Shown here: one piece after another, positions 20,737-32,200 of the stretch
How the letters are laid out: every line of letters begins with the position of its first letter
Position numbering within the stretch: the stretch's first letter is position 1
NCBI RefSeq assembly: GCF_023101765.2
Contig: NC_064214.1
Span: forward strand, 6,392,001 to 6,456,000
From: Spodoptera frugiperda
Taxonomy: Eukaryota; Arthropoda; Insecta; Lepidoptera; Noctuidae
DNA: 64,000 bases
Reading direction: 5' to 3'
Translations under genes and position numbers: made by a program
Notes under the pieces: generated by a model
Told to the model about the DNA's origin: nothing
Database searches by the model: none
The model's input: the letters and a program-made list of their open reading frames with translations, nothing else

Positions 20737-23700
20737 AGCGCTCTCGTTTCGATTACTTTAAACGTAAAGCAAACTCGGACTAAGGCTACTGCAATTACAT
20801 AAATCTATTGCTATAACATGCACACAGTAAAATAGTATTATCCATAAAAAAACCTACTTAGGTGACATATCGTTTTAGCAAAAATCCGATCTCATCTAAA
20901 ATCTCATCCCCAAAGCCAGACTATGATAAACAAAATTACTTAACAAAATGCTTTATCGTAGAAACGTAGCGCCGTGAGAGTCCCTCTCAATAACCGTGTA
21001 CTCCGCTACATACGTAAATTCAAATAAATGAGAGCGACGTGGAGGCTTGTAGCAGTCGTTACTTACCATGTATTTATTCTTATAAATCGGACTTAATGCA
21101 AGCACCCTCGTAAAGTAGACTTTTTGGTCGCCGCCTTCAAGGTATTTGTAGCAGAAATATGGGAAATAGGGTAGCGTTGTAAACGGCCAAACGACACCGA
21201 CTTTGAATAAACTCATGTATAAAATCCCGTGAGAAGTGTACTCTGTACTACATGCATGTACTGCGGCTTATACTGCACGCCTTGCATGGCTCGGATTGAA
21301 TGGTTCAATAAATGTGGCTTCCTTACAAACCGTTGTAAAATATCGTCACTATTTCATTATTATATCTCTTTACTACACATTTATACATGAATGATTGTAA
21401 TATTCAGAGAATTTTCATTTAAATCTCATATCTCCCAACGTGGGCAGATAAGATAAATTCCAACTTTTGATTAAATCTCTTAAATCCTTGTGTCCGTTCA
21501 GCGTGGGCGTACTAAAGTGATTTTGGTTAATAGTGATTAAAATCATTTGTGCGAAAATGTCACTGTCTCTTGTCTCTATGCCGAAATAGTTTTCTCTATT
21601 TTTGGGAAACATATAAAAATGTAGAATTGGAAATATTCCAACGTTCAGGTAGCAACAGTACTGGCGCATAGAACAATTTAGATTATTTTACAACGTCCGA
21701 CTTTCGCACCATACCGCGACGCTCGACTGAACATTGTCGAATTTTTACGATCGCTGTACAGCAATAAAATTTAATATCTGTGCGTGTTGAGAGGATTTAC
21801 CAATTTATTGACGTTCATCGTGTTTATTGTCACGATCCAATATCAATTACAATTTTAGTCCTGCTGTACATTTCCATTTGTGATCAAAAAACAAGATTAC
21901 ATCGGGATTGTTTATAGATACTTAGAGGCTATCTAAACGTGTGTACTTACGTATGTGTCGCGGTGATTCATGATACTTCTCAAAATCACAGCCACATATT
22001 CAAATTTGATCCTTATACAGTGGAGGTTGGCGTGGGACGAACATTAAAATTATGTAAGTCGTAAACTCACGTTTATCTCCTGTAAAGGGTAAGCAAGACT
22101 TCGATTAGTGTCGCCAAACGGCTTAGATCGTCTATTAGCATAATAATAAATGCGGTGATTCCAGTAACGATCGGCTCTTTGTTTCAAGCAATTACGATTT
22201 TCAATCAATTGATTTTGGACTTGATAGATTGTTATTAGATCGACTTAAATCTATTCTTGCTTAGTAAACGTTAAGGGCATGTTTAAGTATGATGATTAAG
22301 TACCAAGTTTGAACTTTCTATGGGAGTTTAATCGCAAAAGTATAGAGTAGCCAATTGTCTGTCTTCAAGCATCTACAAATCAATACAAAAATTAATATAG
22401 TAGAGTAGTCCTGAATGTGATTTTAAATCTGGCTGGTGCAAATCTTAGTTCAGTGTCCCTTGGAAGGTGGCCAGACGAAATGAAATGTCCCCCCCCCTCC
22501 GCCCTCGCCCCAAACACTTCGTCTTTCGTAAAACTATTTATAGGACTTCGATTATGGCTGCACAACGCCATTTTATTGTCAGTCTTGACTATTATATGAT
22601 TTTTATTACACTAGTATTTTCAACATCATTTATTGGTAGTGCGCTCAGAATTAGGGTGCATAGGAAAAAATATGAAATTGGTAGGAATCTTTTATTTCTC
22701 AATCGGTTCTTTTGGATTGGGCTCTATTTTCTTATATGAGACTTAACTAGATAAAATACTCACAACTTATGGTCAATCGTCAAGTGGTACCATGTGAGAT
22801 TAGTGTACTTACTTCTTGTGACTCACTAACATAAATACTTCAATGTAAAAGAAGCAGGAGTGGTATTGTTATTAAGAAGATTTAAGAAAAGCTAGCGCGG
22901 CTGCCTTATAAAACGGTGTTGTTCACAAAGCGAGTGCGTATAAGAAGCGTCGTGAAAAATATGGAAGTATCTCATATAATATTCATAGTCTATAAAGCAA
23001 GTAACGCACTACGCATAGCAAATAACAATATTCTTCTGTAATCATAAAATCCAAATTAAATTTCGCGAAGCTTCCAAAACTTGTTCTTTACCTTTTAATC
23101 ACACGTCTTTGGAGTACACATAAAAAATAAAATTGTTCCAAAAGGCGAGGTGCGCCGTCAAAGTCGGTAGCTTCGTACATTTTTCTTTACTCTGTAATTA
23201 TATACCGTTGGGAACGGGGCGTTGTGTTATCTACTTTATAGGGACCCGTAATGAAATGAAAAAATCTCTCCTCTTACGGGTTTAGGATGTTTACGCGCCG
23301 TAAATTACTGTTATCTACTTAAGAAATATGCATCTAATATAGAGTTATTTTAATAACGCTGTATTTTTTCTTCCGAGCGAAGCCGGAATTAAAAAGTTCG
23401 TGATCTGAACCATATTTTAAAGTTACGGTTCTATTTTGAAGCCTTTAATAAAATGGGGGAGTAAACTTGTGAATTACTGCAGTTCTTGACCCAATAAACT
23501 AGTGCTACTTATCTTCGAGGAGTATCGATTGGCTTTGTGTTACTAGTTTGCCGCGCGGCTCACCGCGAGCGAGCACGAATCACCTTGATCTCCACTTCCA
23601 AACACCGGCGATACTCAACATGTTCGACAATTCCTTAGCACAACTCCTCCGTGTTCTGCGCCATTATGTTTCAGAAATTGAATAAAGAATACATTTTGGC

Positions 23701-23877
23701 ACACTCTTAGCTCGGAATAATTTTCACTGAAGAGCGCAGCGAGGCCGCCGGAATAATATTATCTAAGCAGAGCTGAAGTGGGGGCGGCGGGCGCTGGACA
23801 ATATTGTAATAGTTCGGTATCGGTGCACCACCAGCACTGGTAGCAATGCACGTAAGTTAGTTTCGAAACAAAAACAC
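20737..23877. other. Unique non-coding DNA
   Basis: No gene, RNA or repeat is supported. Short open frames (for example 20953-21216 and 22417-22739) have no family features. A C-run occurs near 22489. GC-richer islands occur near 21690-21760 and 23540-23850, the latter holding a TGCACGTAAGTTAG stretch that resembles a splice donor but has no associated coding frame. Confidence 0.45.
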
Positions 23878-23995
23878 CGGGTGGCTTCTAGGAAGTCGGA
23901 AAGTGGCAGGTCTCCTCACCTCGTTAAACCAAAGTTAAACGAAACTTTCTTACAGAGTTAAACTGAGGTTATCTTGCTTTCACGAACAATTTAAT
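23878..23995 (+). repeat. 118-bp direct repeat, left copy
   Basis: This segment begins CGGGTGGCTT and ends CAATTTAAT. It recurs at 24814-24931 with no gap and one base change (T here, C there, at the tenth base). See the block between them. Confidence 0.95.
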
Positions 23996-24813
23996 CTATA
24001 CATATAATAAAATCGTAGAAAAGTGCTGTCTGTACATTGAAAATAAAAATAAAAAAAATAGCAGGGGTTATTGTTATGTCGATGTCGAACCCAAAAATGT
24101 AATTAACTTTTTTTTTGTCTGTTTGTCTGTTTGTCTGTTTGTCTGTTTGTCTGTTTGTCTGTTTGTCTGTTCGTCTGTGCGCGCTAATCCAGAAACGGCT
24201 GATCCGAGTTGGATGCGGTTTTCACGAATATATTGTGGGATGCTAAATTTACATTTAGTGTTTGTTTCATGTCAATCGGTTCATAAATAAAAAAGTTATG
24301 TCAAATTAAAGAATCACGTCGAACATTCTATGCGCAACTATTTGACGGATTTGGTTGAAATTTGGTACGAACCTTAGAAAGGACATAGATATATTTTTAT
24401 TTCAAAAATCAAAAAATAAAAATAAGTATGTCGATCGTTAGTTCATGTTATTGTTTTAATTCATCGAAAAAAGTAAATAAATAGTAAAAAGGTATGAAAA
24501 AAATAATATCAATATAATAAAACATTTAGTACAAAGAAAACAACGGAGTATAGATAATTCTATGTCGATCGTTACACACATGTTATTGTTTTAATTTATC
24601 GAAAAAAGTAAATAAATAGTGGAAAAAAATAATATCAATATAATTAAACTTTAGCAATGCACGTAATATAATTAAACTTTTAGTACAAAGAAAATGCCCG
24701 AACGGAGTATAAATAAATAATCCAAGTTTATCCTCGATAGATGGCGTTGGCATCGAAATAGATTGCGCTATGGTTTTGTTACAATTATTTGGTTGGGTAT
24801 CGGCCGAGCGCTT
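23996..24813. mobile_element. 818-bp block between the 118-bp direct repeats
   Basis: The block starts CTATACATATAATAAAATCG, a start I know from moth repeats. It holds a GTCTGTTT microsatellite (about 24117-24176) and text typical of dispersed repeats (CAGAAACGGCTGATCC, ATTTGACGGATTTGG). Two diverged copies of a segment of about 140-160 bp also occur (24428-24560 and 24562-24720; both contain TATGTCGATCGTTA). The second holds an extra stretch with AGCAATGCACGTAA, which also occurs just outside at 23842. No open frame of note is present. Confidence 0.6.
24117..24176 (+). repeat. GTCTGTTT octanucleotide microsatellite
   Basis: Six perfect GTCTGTTT units are followed by the variants GTCTGTTC and GTCTGTGC. 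Such CTGT-rich runs are a known component of moth repeat 5' regions. Confidence 0.9.
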
Positions 24814-24931
24814 CGGGTGGCTCCTAGGAAGTCGGAAAGTGGCAGGTCTCCTCACCTCGTTAAACCAAAGTTAAACGAAACTTTCTTACAGAGTTAAACT
24901 GAGGTTATCTTGCTTTCACGAACAATTTAAT
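24814..24931 (+). repeat. 118-bp direct repeat, right copy
   Basis: It is identical to 23878-23995 except one base. It does not start TG or end CA, so it is not a typical LTR. Confidence 0.95.
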
Positions 24932-26296
24932 AATGGAATAAACTCGCTGAATTATATTTGAGTTTTCATTTCGTTACTCTCGTTATATCTTCTTTCTCTT
25001 TGTGTTTGATGTTGGTCCATTTCACTGGTAACATTAATTAGGGAGACTTCATTAAACCTCGCGATTTCTTGCTGGTCACATTTTCTGTTTTGTCCTACTG
25101 TTGCTGCAAATAAAAGATTCGTGTAACAAAAGAGCCCTGATTTGTTTCAAAGCTTTTGAAATGGATTTCGTGGTAACGCTGTGTCACCTCGCTGTGGTCG
25201 CAATAACCTCTGGGATTGGAACACGACTATTGTTTCATCTACAAATTGGAAAGTGAACGGCTAATTGCTAATCAGACATGGATTACAAAGGGTTAGATGG
25301 TCGGATTTAATAGATTGTTTAGGACTTGTTACGAACCGTTTGTTATTATGATTCCTGGACCGACCATCAATAATCCTTCTATATTTGACGTACTACGAGA
25401 GTTATCGGATTGTGTTATATGTCAATATCTACAAACAATTGATTTATTGGGGCTTCGTATTTGTCAAAATCTAAGTCTTGTGACAGAACGTTCCGAGGCG
25501 AAGACAAAAACAGAGCTATTTAGAAGTGAGAAGGGGAACGAAAAACCGAGCCAGTTCGTGATAAGCATCCATTTTTGCGAGGTCCTTTCTGCGAATTTAT
25601 TAGGCAGTTTGCCGTATTGGCCGCACTGGGGCGTGCTACGTGGGTCGTGGGAAGATGCGACTTGTTGTCGCAAGAAATAGGACCACGAGGATGTTTTAAT
25701 ATGAACACTGAACGAAATGGACCGTTATTGTATTGTTAGCGTCACGTTTTGTATTATACGCGTGACGCTGCTGGCGCAGTAAACAGATAATATCAGGGTA
25801 ATGAAGATGGAGGCGATATTGGTGACAATGAAAAATAAGGAACGTGCTATTGGTATTGGTTTTTTAATAAAATAAAGATTTTTAATTTGAATTTTAGAAC
25901 GTGTATGGTTCCCAATCGTCCTGACGATGGTGACACTAAGAACACATCCTAACATTCGGATCGAAGGCCCCACGGGAGCGTCTGTCCTTTTTACGGCATT
26001 CCCTTTAAAACAAGCCGATGATACCTACCGGGGCGGCTGCGATAGCTTCCACACGAGCCCATATATTTTGTGACCGTGACAATCACCTTCCACTATGAAT
26101 CTTCCAGCCATTCCATTTAATGCCCCTCTTAATCAAGAGTTCAGGGATTTTCTACGGTTTATGGTGTTTCATCCAATTTGAATAAGATGATCCTTCTTAG
26201 GAGTTTCACTGAAGTTCTCTCAGATATATCTTTAAAGAATCTGTTATTTAGTAGCAGTTTAGTAGGTTGTAAGTATGTATATGGAACAATGGTTAT
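24932..26296. other. Non-coding DNA with one 127-codon open frame
   Basis: The plus-strand frame at 25297-25680 is the longest outside satellites, but it shows no signal peptide, domain or family pattern. Its right half overlaps frames on the other strand, and the GC-richer part (25480-25700) might instead be regulatory. I do not call it a gene. Confidence 0.35.
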
Positions 26297-26632
26297 AATA
26301 GGGTAGATGACTATTTTTTATTTTAATGTCCGTCTTGTACATTATTTTAAAATATTAGACATGTATTTTTTATTTTCTTACGAAAACAAATACTTTCTAA
26401 GATATATCGATTTTAAATATCGCTTGACTTCACTTCTAGGTACATTTTGTGCGTAGTATCTTTCTAGAAAGATACTACGTAGTATTTGCTCCCACTCCTA
26501 AATTTGATTCGTTTTATCTAGGTATTGTTATCATAAAATAACAAAATAAAAAATACGAGTCTAATATTTTTCATTACCTAACTGACGGACTAAATACATT
26601 TTTAATTTTCATGCCCCGTCATCATCCCTATT
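26297..26632. mobile_element. Foldback MITE-like element of about 336 bp
   Basis: The outer ends read AATAGGGTAGATGAC on the left and, on the reverse strand from the right, AATAGGGATGATGAC. Inner matching pairs include (A)GTCCGTC, AAATATTAGAC and TGTATTTTTTATTTT in mirrored order. Near the centre is a perfect 28-bp palindrome at 26452-26479 around TTTCTAGAAA. The whole segment can therefore fold on itself. No transposase frame is present, and a clear target duplication is not seen. Confidence 0.75.
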
Positions 26633-27070
26633 TGATCAGTATTTTATTTGTTGTATTGTAATATTGAATGTCGTAAATATTGTATTAATATAGCAATTAT
26701 TGGCGCAAACGGGAATATTGGATCGGGAACAAAATGTTTCAGGTTGTACATTATACTTCTCTGCGGTCTCTATACACAAGGCCTTCTTGTTGGGAACATT
26801 TGTTTTGAAGCAAATTTGCAAATAATTTACGTAGCGTACCTAATTCTACAAAGTTTACGCAAAGGTTCCCTAATTTAATTTAATTATGACCTATTTTGAA
26901 CTGTTTTTGAAGTCTGTTGTTGTATTATTAATTTTTCATCAGTCGACTTTAAATTACATTCCCTAAGGACGTCACAAAAATGTACGGAATCTATTTTATA
27001 TCAAATCAAATCATATTTTATAAAATTAACCGAATAAAGATTCTGAGTAATCCGATCGAACTTTATTATG
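26633..27070. other. Non-coding AT-rich DNA
   Basis: Overlapping open frames on both strands (26636-26878) are short and mutually exclusive. Nothing else is visible. Confidence 0.4.
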
Positions 27071-27176
27071 TAAGTATGGGAGAGCCATGCTTCGGCACGA
27101 ATGGGCCGGCTTGACCGGAGTGATACCACGGCTTCACAGAAAACCGACGTGACACAACGCTTGCGTTGTGTTTCGA
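27071..27176 (-). mobile_element. Dispersed lepidopteran repeat, distal half, reverse orientation
   Basis: The reverse complement of the family end is present: TAAGTATGGGAGAGCCATGC, then a perfect hairpin ACACAACGC-TT-GCGTTGTGT. Similarity stops shortly after GTGTTTCG. The matching proximal half lies in the same orientation at 28472-28602, so the two may be parts of one copy split by later insertion, or two truncated copies. Confidence 0.75.
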
Positions 27177-27513
27177 ACTCTAATTACCGACCTATTTTAT
27201 ACCCCATTTACCGTGAACGTGAACTTGACCATAGCATTTCCGTCTACATTTAGTAAAAATAATGTTTCAGATAGTGAAAATGTCAGCGTCGCCTCGCGTC
27301 CGACTCCAATCACATTCGATTGTGATGCAAATCTCTCCTAAATTGTGACCGCCATGGAATAGTTTCACAGTAAAACAATTGAAGCCTTTATTTACACACA
27401 CACACACTGCAATAGGAACCGTGATTTAGTTGAATTTAAATTGAATTCAGTATCACAAAGATTGCTTTAGTTACCGTGTAAACTAATTACGACATAGACA
27501 TTAATTTGAAAAA
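27177..27513. other. Non-coding DNA with a short AC run
   Basis: An AC dinucleotide run of seven units lies at 27394-27407. One octamer ATGCAAAT lies at 27325. No gene is visible. Confidence 0.45.
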
Positions 27514-27727
27514 CTTTTTTTTATGAAGTCGGTAAAAAGAGAGAATCGCCTTGAAAACTTACCTTTAGGACCTACATTTTCAGTTGGGTAATATACCTAA
27601 AACTTTCTGAAAACTGCATCAAAATCGGTTCAATCAAACGCGAGATAATCGCGCTCAAATATAATTGTACAAGTACATACATATAAGTATAATCGAGAAC
27701 ATCCTTTTGTGAAGTCGGTTAAAAAAT
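27514..27727 (-). mobile_element. Dispersed repeat bounded by GAAGTCGG motifs
   Basis: GAAGTCGGTAAAAA at the left and GAAGTCGGTTAAAAAA at the right are direct repeats about 190 bp apart. Between them is CATCAAAATCGGTTCAATC and GCGAGATAATCGCGC. The reverse form (TTTTTAACCGACTT) starts the related repeat at 48661. This is a widespread moth element of uncertain class. Two ends in direct orientation could mean two partial copies in series. Confidence 0.65.
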
Positions 27728-28471
27728 AGGGTTGTAGTGAAAGAGACATGTCATGTATTGGTAAACAAACGTATTAGAGATGTCAGTCGCAGACATATCA
27801 ATATTGCCAAAGGTCACAAGCAAATAGTATATCCAATATTATGTAATGTCACGTCATTTGAATGAGTTTTGATGAATGAGCCAGCTACCGGGAAACCTTA
27901 CAAGATCACATGTAGGAGTTACATTATTCCGACATCTGAACGTTTACATACGGACAGACGTACATTTTATTCGTATGTACGTATTTATTTACTTTGTGTT
28001 ATATCGACTCTGAATTTCATCATCCTACACTCAAGGGAAATTGGAGCGAGCAACCAACAGGATAAAAAAATCAGCGATTCTGAGAAAACTGATTATTATG
28101 AAATGCTACGTTTTATTGTATTATTTTAATCCAACTTGTATCTTTTTGAATAACCTTTGAGAGTAACTGACATAGATTGGGAGCTGGAGGTAACAAATGT
28201 TTTATATAATTCCTGGAAACTGATTTGTGTGCCTTGTTTATCAATCAGAACAAGTTTTTGGAGTATTATCGATACCAATTTCTGAATAAAATATTGATAG
28301 TTACGAGAAAGATTAAATATTAGTATCAAGTGCTCTGGAATAGAACAGTGTGCTTTATGAAGCTTTTGTTGTTAAAATAGTAAAATCGATTTTAATGAGG
28401 ATAACTTTAAAGTCTATACTGTATAAGCAATACAGGTTTTATTGCTATTTGATATCAAATGCAGTAACAAT
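27728..28471. other. Non-coding DNA
   Basis: An 86-codon frame at 27869-28129 has no recognisable motif. No other structure is visible. Confidence 0.4.
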
Positions 28472-28602
28472 AATCCCCGATTTCCCAAAAACCCTTAAAG
28501 ATTGCAACGCCTCTTGTGTCGAGTGTCCATGGGTGGCAGAGATTGCTAGTGATCCGTCTGCTTGCTTTACGACTTATACCATAAAAACAACAACAAAATA
28601 AT
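28472..28602 (-). mobile_element. Dispersed lepidopteran repeat, proximal half, reverse orientation
   Basis: It contains AATCCCCGATTTCCC, GTGTCCATGGGTGGCAG and GTGATCCGTCTGCTTG, and ends CTTATACCATAAAAAC. Read on the minus strand this is the proximal part of the family at 61552-61866. About 35 bp in the middle are deleted. It is more diverged than the distal half at 27071. Confidence 0.7.
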
Positions 28603-28989
28603 AGGGTTTCCTGCAATATGAAGATACTATATTCTATTGTAATACTAATAGTCCGGGTGTCTATCTATCTGTACGATGGAATTCTCTAGATACAAGTAAA
28701 GAGCGAAAGAATCAGTTTTGTTCGGGCGCTTGGCCAAAACATGATTATGTTGGCAGCCTGCTGGGTACCGCCATCTCTAGTGCCGAGTAATATTTATGTG
28801 TTGGTATCTCTGTAATGTGATTTGGGGTAAATAAGAGTGCTAGAGTCAGTATCGATGAGATGTATTGCGTTTTGGTGCTACAATGTTGAAAGTATTGCCT
28901 TGCTATTGATCGGTTCAGGAGTTTTGTTTTGGTAATTCTTCGTAGAAGATACTATGTATAAATAATATACAACAGTTTCTGTTTACCTT
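28603..28989. other. Non-coding DNA
   Basis: The first part (28603-28800) contains text common in moth introns (TCCGGGTGTCTATC, CTAGTGCCGAGTAATA) and is probably decayed repeat. No gene is visible. Confidence 0.35.
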
Positions 28990-29262
28990 TAGTATTATAA
29001 ATGTGTGGGTTTATTTCTTTTGTGCGTCAATCACGCTGAAACTACTGAACGGATTTTGATGATACTAAACAGCTCATCAGCTGTTTTGGGTGATAGTTTT
29101 CATATAAATACTTTTATTTTTAACACTAACTTATGCCAGCGTCTTCGCCCGCGTTCCCCGTGCGATAAAAAGTATCCTATTACTCAACTCAGCTCATATA
29201 TTGACGGACAAACATTGAAACATCCAAACAAACAAACTTTCACATTTATAATATTAGTGTTT
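28990..29262 (+). mobile_element. Dispersed lepidopteran repeat
   Basis: It starts AGTATTATAAATGTG and ends TTTATAATATTAGTG. Between are CTGAACGGATTTTGATGA and CCTATTACTCAACTCAGC followed by AACAAACAAAC. The pattern (ACTGAACGGATTTTGATG ... CAAACAAACTTTC ... ATAATATTAGT) is one of the commonest moth repeats. The 109-codon open frame over it is an artefact. A partial relative lies at 41671-41866. Confidence 0.75.
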
Positions 29263-32200
29263 GTAAACATTACATCGATTTGTATTTTTACAAAACATTC
29301 ATTTCGAAATCATTTAACAAAATCCACATGTTAAATCAAGTATGGCGAAACAAAAAACCCGATTCCAATAAATTTGTATTTGATTATCATTTAGTTTCCA
29401 ATTTGTTTCGTGCAATAGTGCGGATATTTAATCTGTGCAGTTGTTTGTAAAAATACAGAGTGGTGTTATAATATGGCCGGGGGTTGCCAATGCAATCACA
29501 GGCTGGCGTGGTTCCCACTGTAAAAGGATTGTATTTGACGCCGCGGCCGTGGGATGCTGTATATCACGTGTTTACTGGGCTCGGCCCGAGGAGGACACCG
29601 CTCTGTGATGTCATTCCATTTTGAATTTAGGAAAGTGCATGTGTGTCTGTATTTAATAGAATTGAAGTAGAATAGGAGATGCAGAGGGTCGTGTATAATT
29701 TTGTAATGTGTTGAATTGAAATATTTAATTTTGTCTACGTATGTAAAAATTAATTCATAGATTACTAATTTTAGAAAATGAGTAGTTTGTATCTAATGAA
29801 AGGGAAAAGGTACGGTGCTCTAGTAAGTGTAATTTGTCGACGTTGATAAACCAAGTCCTGCTAATATTTTAATAATTATATTTTTAACGAACACGACATT
29901 AAAAACGCCAATAGAAATGTTAACATACATTGTACATACTTGAACAAAACCACAATTTTAAACCCTTTTACAATAACCAAGCAGCTATTATAACTTCACA
30001 GAAAAATTTTCTAGCAGAAAAAACGGTGCATTTTGCACTCTTTAAAGTCTCCCGGGCTTAATATTACACGGGCATACATAGTTACACAGAAAAATGCCCC
30101 TAACGGTTGTCACCTTGGGAAATTTTACACTCTACAGCATATTCTCACCTAGGAAGGAGCAATGGTATTTCATAGAGGGATGCCTAGCCGAGCCCGGCGC
30201 GAGTTACAGGCGGTCGCGAGCGCGAGAGTAAGAAAACTATATTTTTAACTTAAGAAAGAAAGATACTTTATTTAAATGACTGATTGTTTAGAATTAAATT
30301 ATTCTTATATGTAATGTTTGAAACAAACATTGAAATGCTATAAATATAGATTCATTGTAAAATAAACTAGTTGTTACATTTCGTAAGCTTTTTAAAATTA
30401 TGCTTTGTGAATTTAATGTGTTTTCATATCTTTTTTTATATATTACACATAATATATGGATATTGTCTTGTTAATGTTTACTATATGTAAGTAGCATAAC
30501 GAGCGGCCTAAATATTAACAAGTAATTCAAACTCTCATTCCCATGTAAAGTGGCGCAACAACAACTTAGAAGCAGTTTCACAATTACATAGTTAATGTGG
30601 AATTGTTACGTAATCACGTGATTACGACGGTCAGGGAACTCCTAATTAGCGGCACATAGCTCTAAACATGTTTGGCTTAGCACAATATTCGTATTATGTA
30701 GTGCAATGCGCATTAAGGGACTTCAGTGTTATCAAAACTTTTGCATAATAGCTGTTGTAGCTTTGTTCTGTAATAGGTAATTGAACGATATTTTCTCAAA
30801 TATACTTATTAGGCACAAAGAGAGTTTTATCTTACAGTACAATTTCTATATTTAGCCCTCTCAGCCCTGCCAGTACGGCACCTCTCTCCCTCCATACATC
30901 TATACTCCAACGCATTCGCAAACATTGTGTGTAAGCACTCCTCTAAATAATGGAAGAGCATTAATTACCAGGATAGTTAGGCGTGCCTCAGGGAGCCATT
31001 CTCAGCCCTACTACCGTAACATTAGCATTTTAACAACTTTGATATGATGCTAATGTGCGAGCTTTGATTTGTTTGTCTTGTTTTACTTGGTTGGGTTTCC
31101 TTCCTTTAAATTTGGCGTCTTGTAGCCCATTCACTGACTTGGAGAGCGGAAATTTTATGCGTCAATAAATTTCTCTCTTTGGCGTTGACAAACCGTTTCA
31201 TCATGACTGTCGGAATATTAGTCATGAAATCATTTTTCCCGTTAACTTCTAAGTATTCCTCCTAACTTCATTAACAAGTTGTTCTGAAGCGAACAATGAG
31301 GTTTTCAGGTTCATGATTCCGTTCCGTCTTTGAAGTGTAGCGAGTCTTTATAACAATTTGTAGAAGAGTATGTATGGGCAAGTTTAGATGTTATTTTCGT
31401 TATGAAAATAACGAATAAACACACAAGTGTTTGTAAATAATATATTAGGTATAATGTACCTTATATATTTATTGCGTGCTGTATCCAGGTACCTGTTCCG
31501 TTCATAGCTTGCGCCGCAGACTGACATGTTCGCGCGAACGGCGGGCGTTTTACGCTAGATTCTGATACGAGACTCCCCCGAGGCCTCCTGCAAAATAACT
31601 TCTAGTGTGGAATTTTTATTAACCACCCGCTTTGAGTGGTGCGCCGGTGATAAATCGCGGCGTATTTTATTTTGGACGTCTATACCGGTGCCAGGCCAGG
31701 GTTAAGGATGTTCCCGTATCATGTTACACGTCCGACTGTACTTACAAAGGAGCCTAGGAATATATCTGTCCCACTTCTTATGCTAATACAGAAATATGTT
31801 ATTTCCTTCAAAGAGAATCCTTCAGTGCAACAGATTGTATTTCTTTCATGGAGTTAATGTTATTCGTATCAATATAGGATTTGTGTCAATATATACAAGA
31901 TACATAAAGTAGATAGTTTGTTGTATGTATGACCTCCGCTCTGACACTACAGTACATAACCCTTGCCCTCATCAGAATTTTACAACTGAGTTTTACGACT
32001 GCACAGAATGGTATTATAATTCGGTGCTTCATTTCACTTTAGATTGGTTCGAGGCAAAGGTTAATTTGTAAACTTTTACGGTTTCAATTACCTATATTAC
32101 TAACTTTTGATATTTACACATAAATTTCGCGAAGCTATCCGCAAAGGTGAATGTGGAAATTAAAATATTTATATGCTGTGTGCTTCTTCCATTGTAAATC

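Noticed and set aside
23878..24931. LTR retrotransposon with 118-bp LTRs
   Set aside because: The repeats lack TG...CA ends, and no primer-binding site, polypurine tract or protein remnant was seen. It was kept only as an unclassified structure.
25297..25680. 127-codon open frame
   Set aside because: No domain, signal or splice context, and overlapping frames on the other strand. This length is expected by chance somewhere in 64 kb.
29005..29334. 109-codon open frame
   Set aside because: It lies over a dispersed repeat (28990-29262) and simply reads through it.
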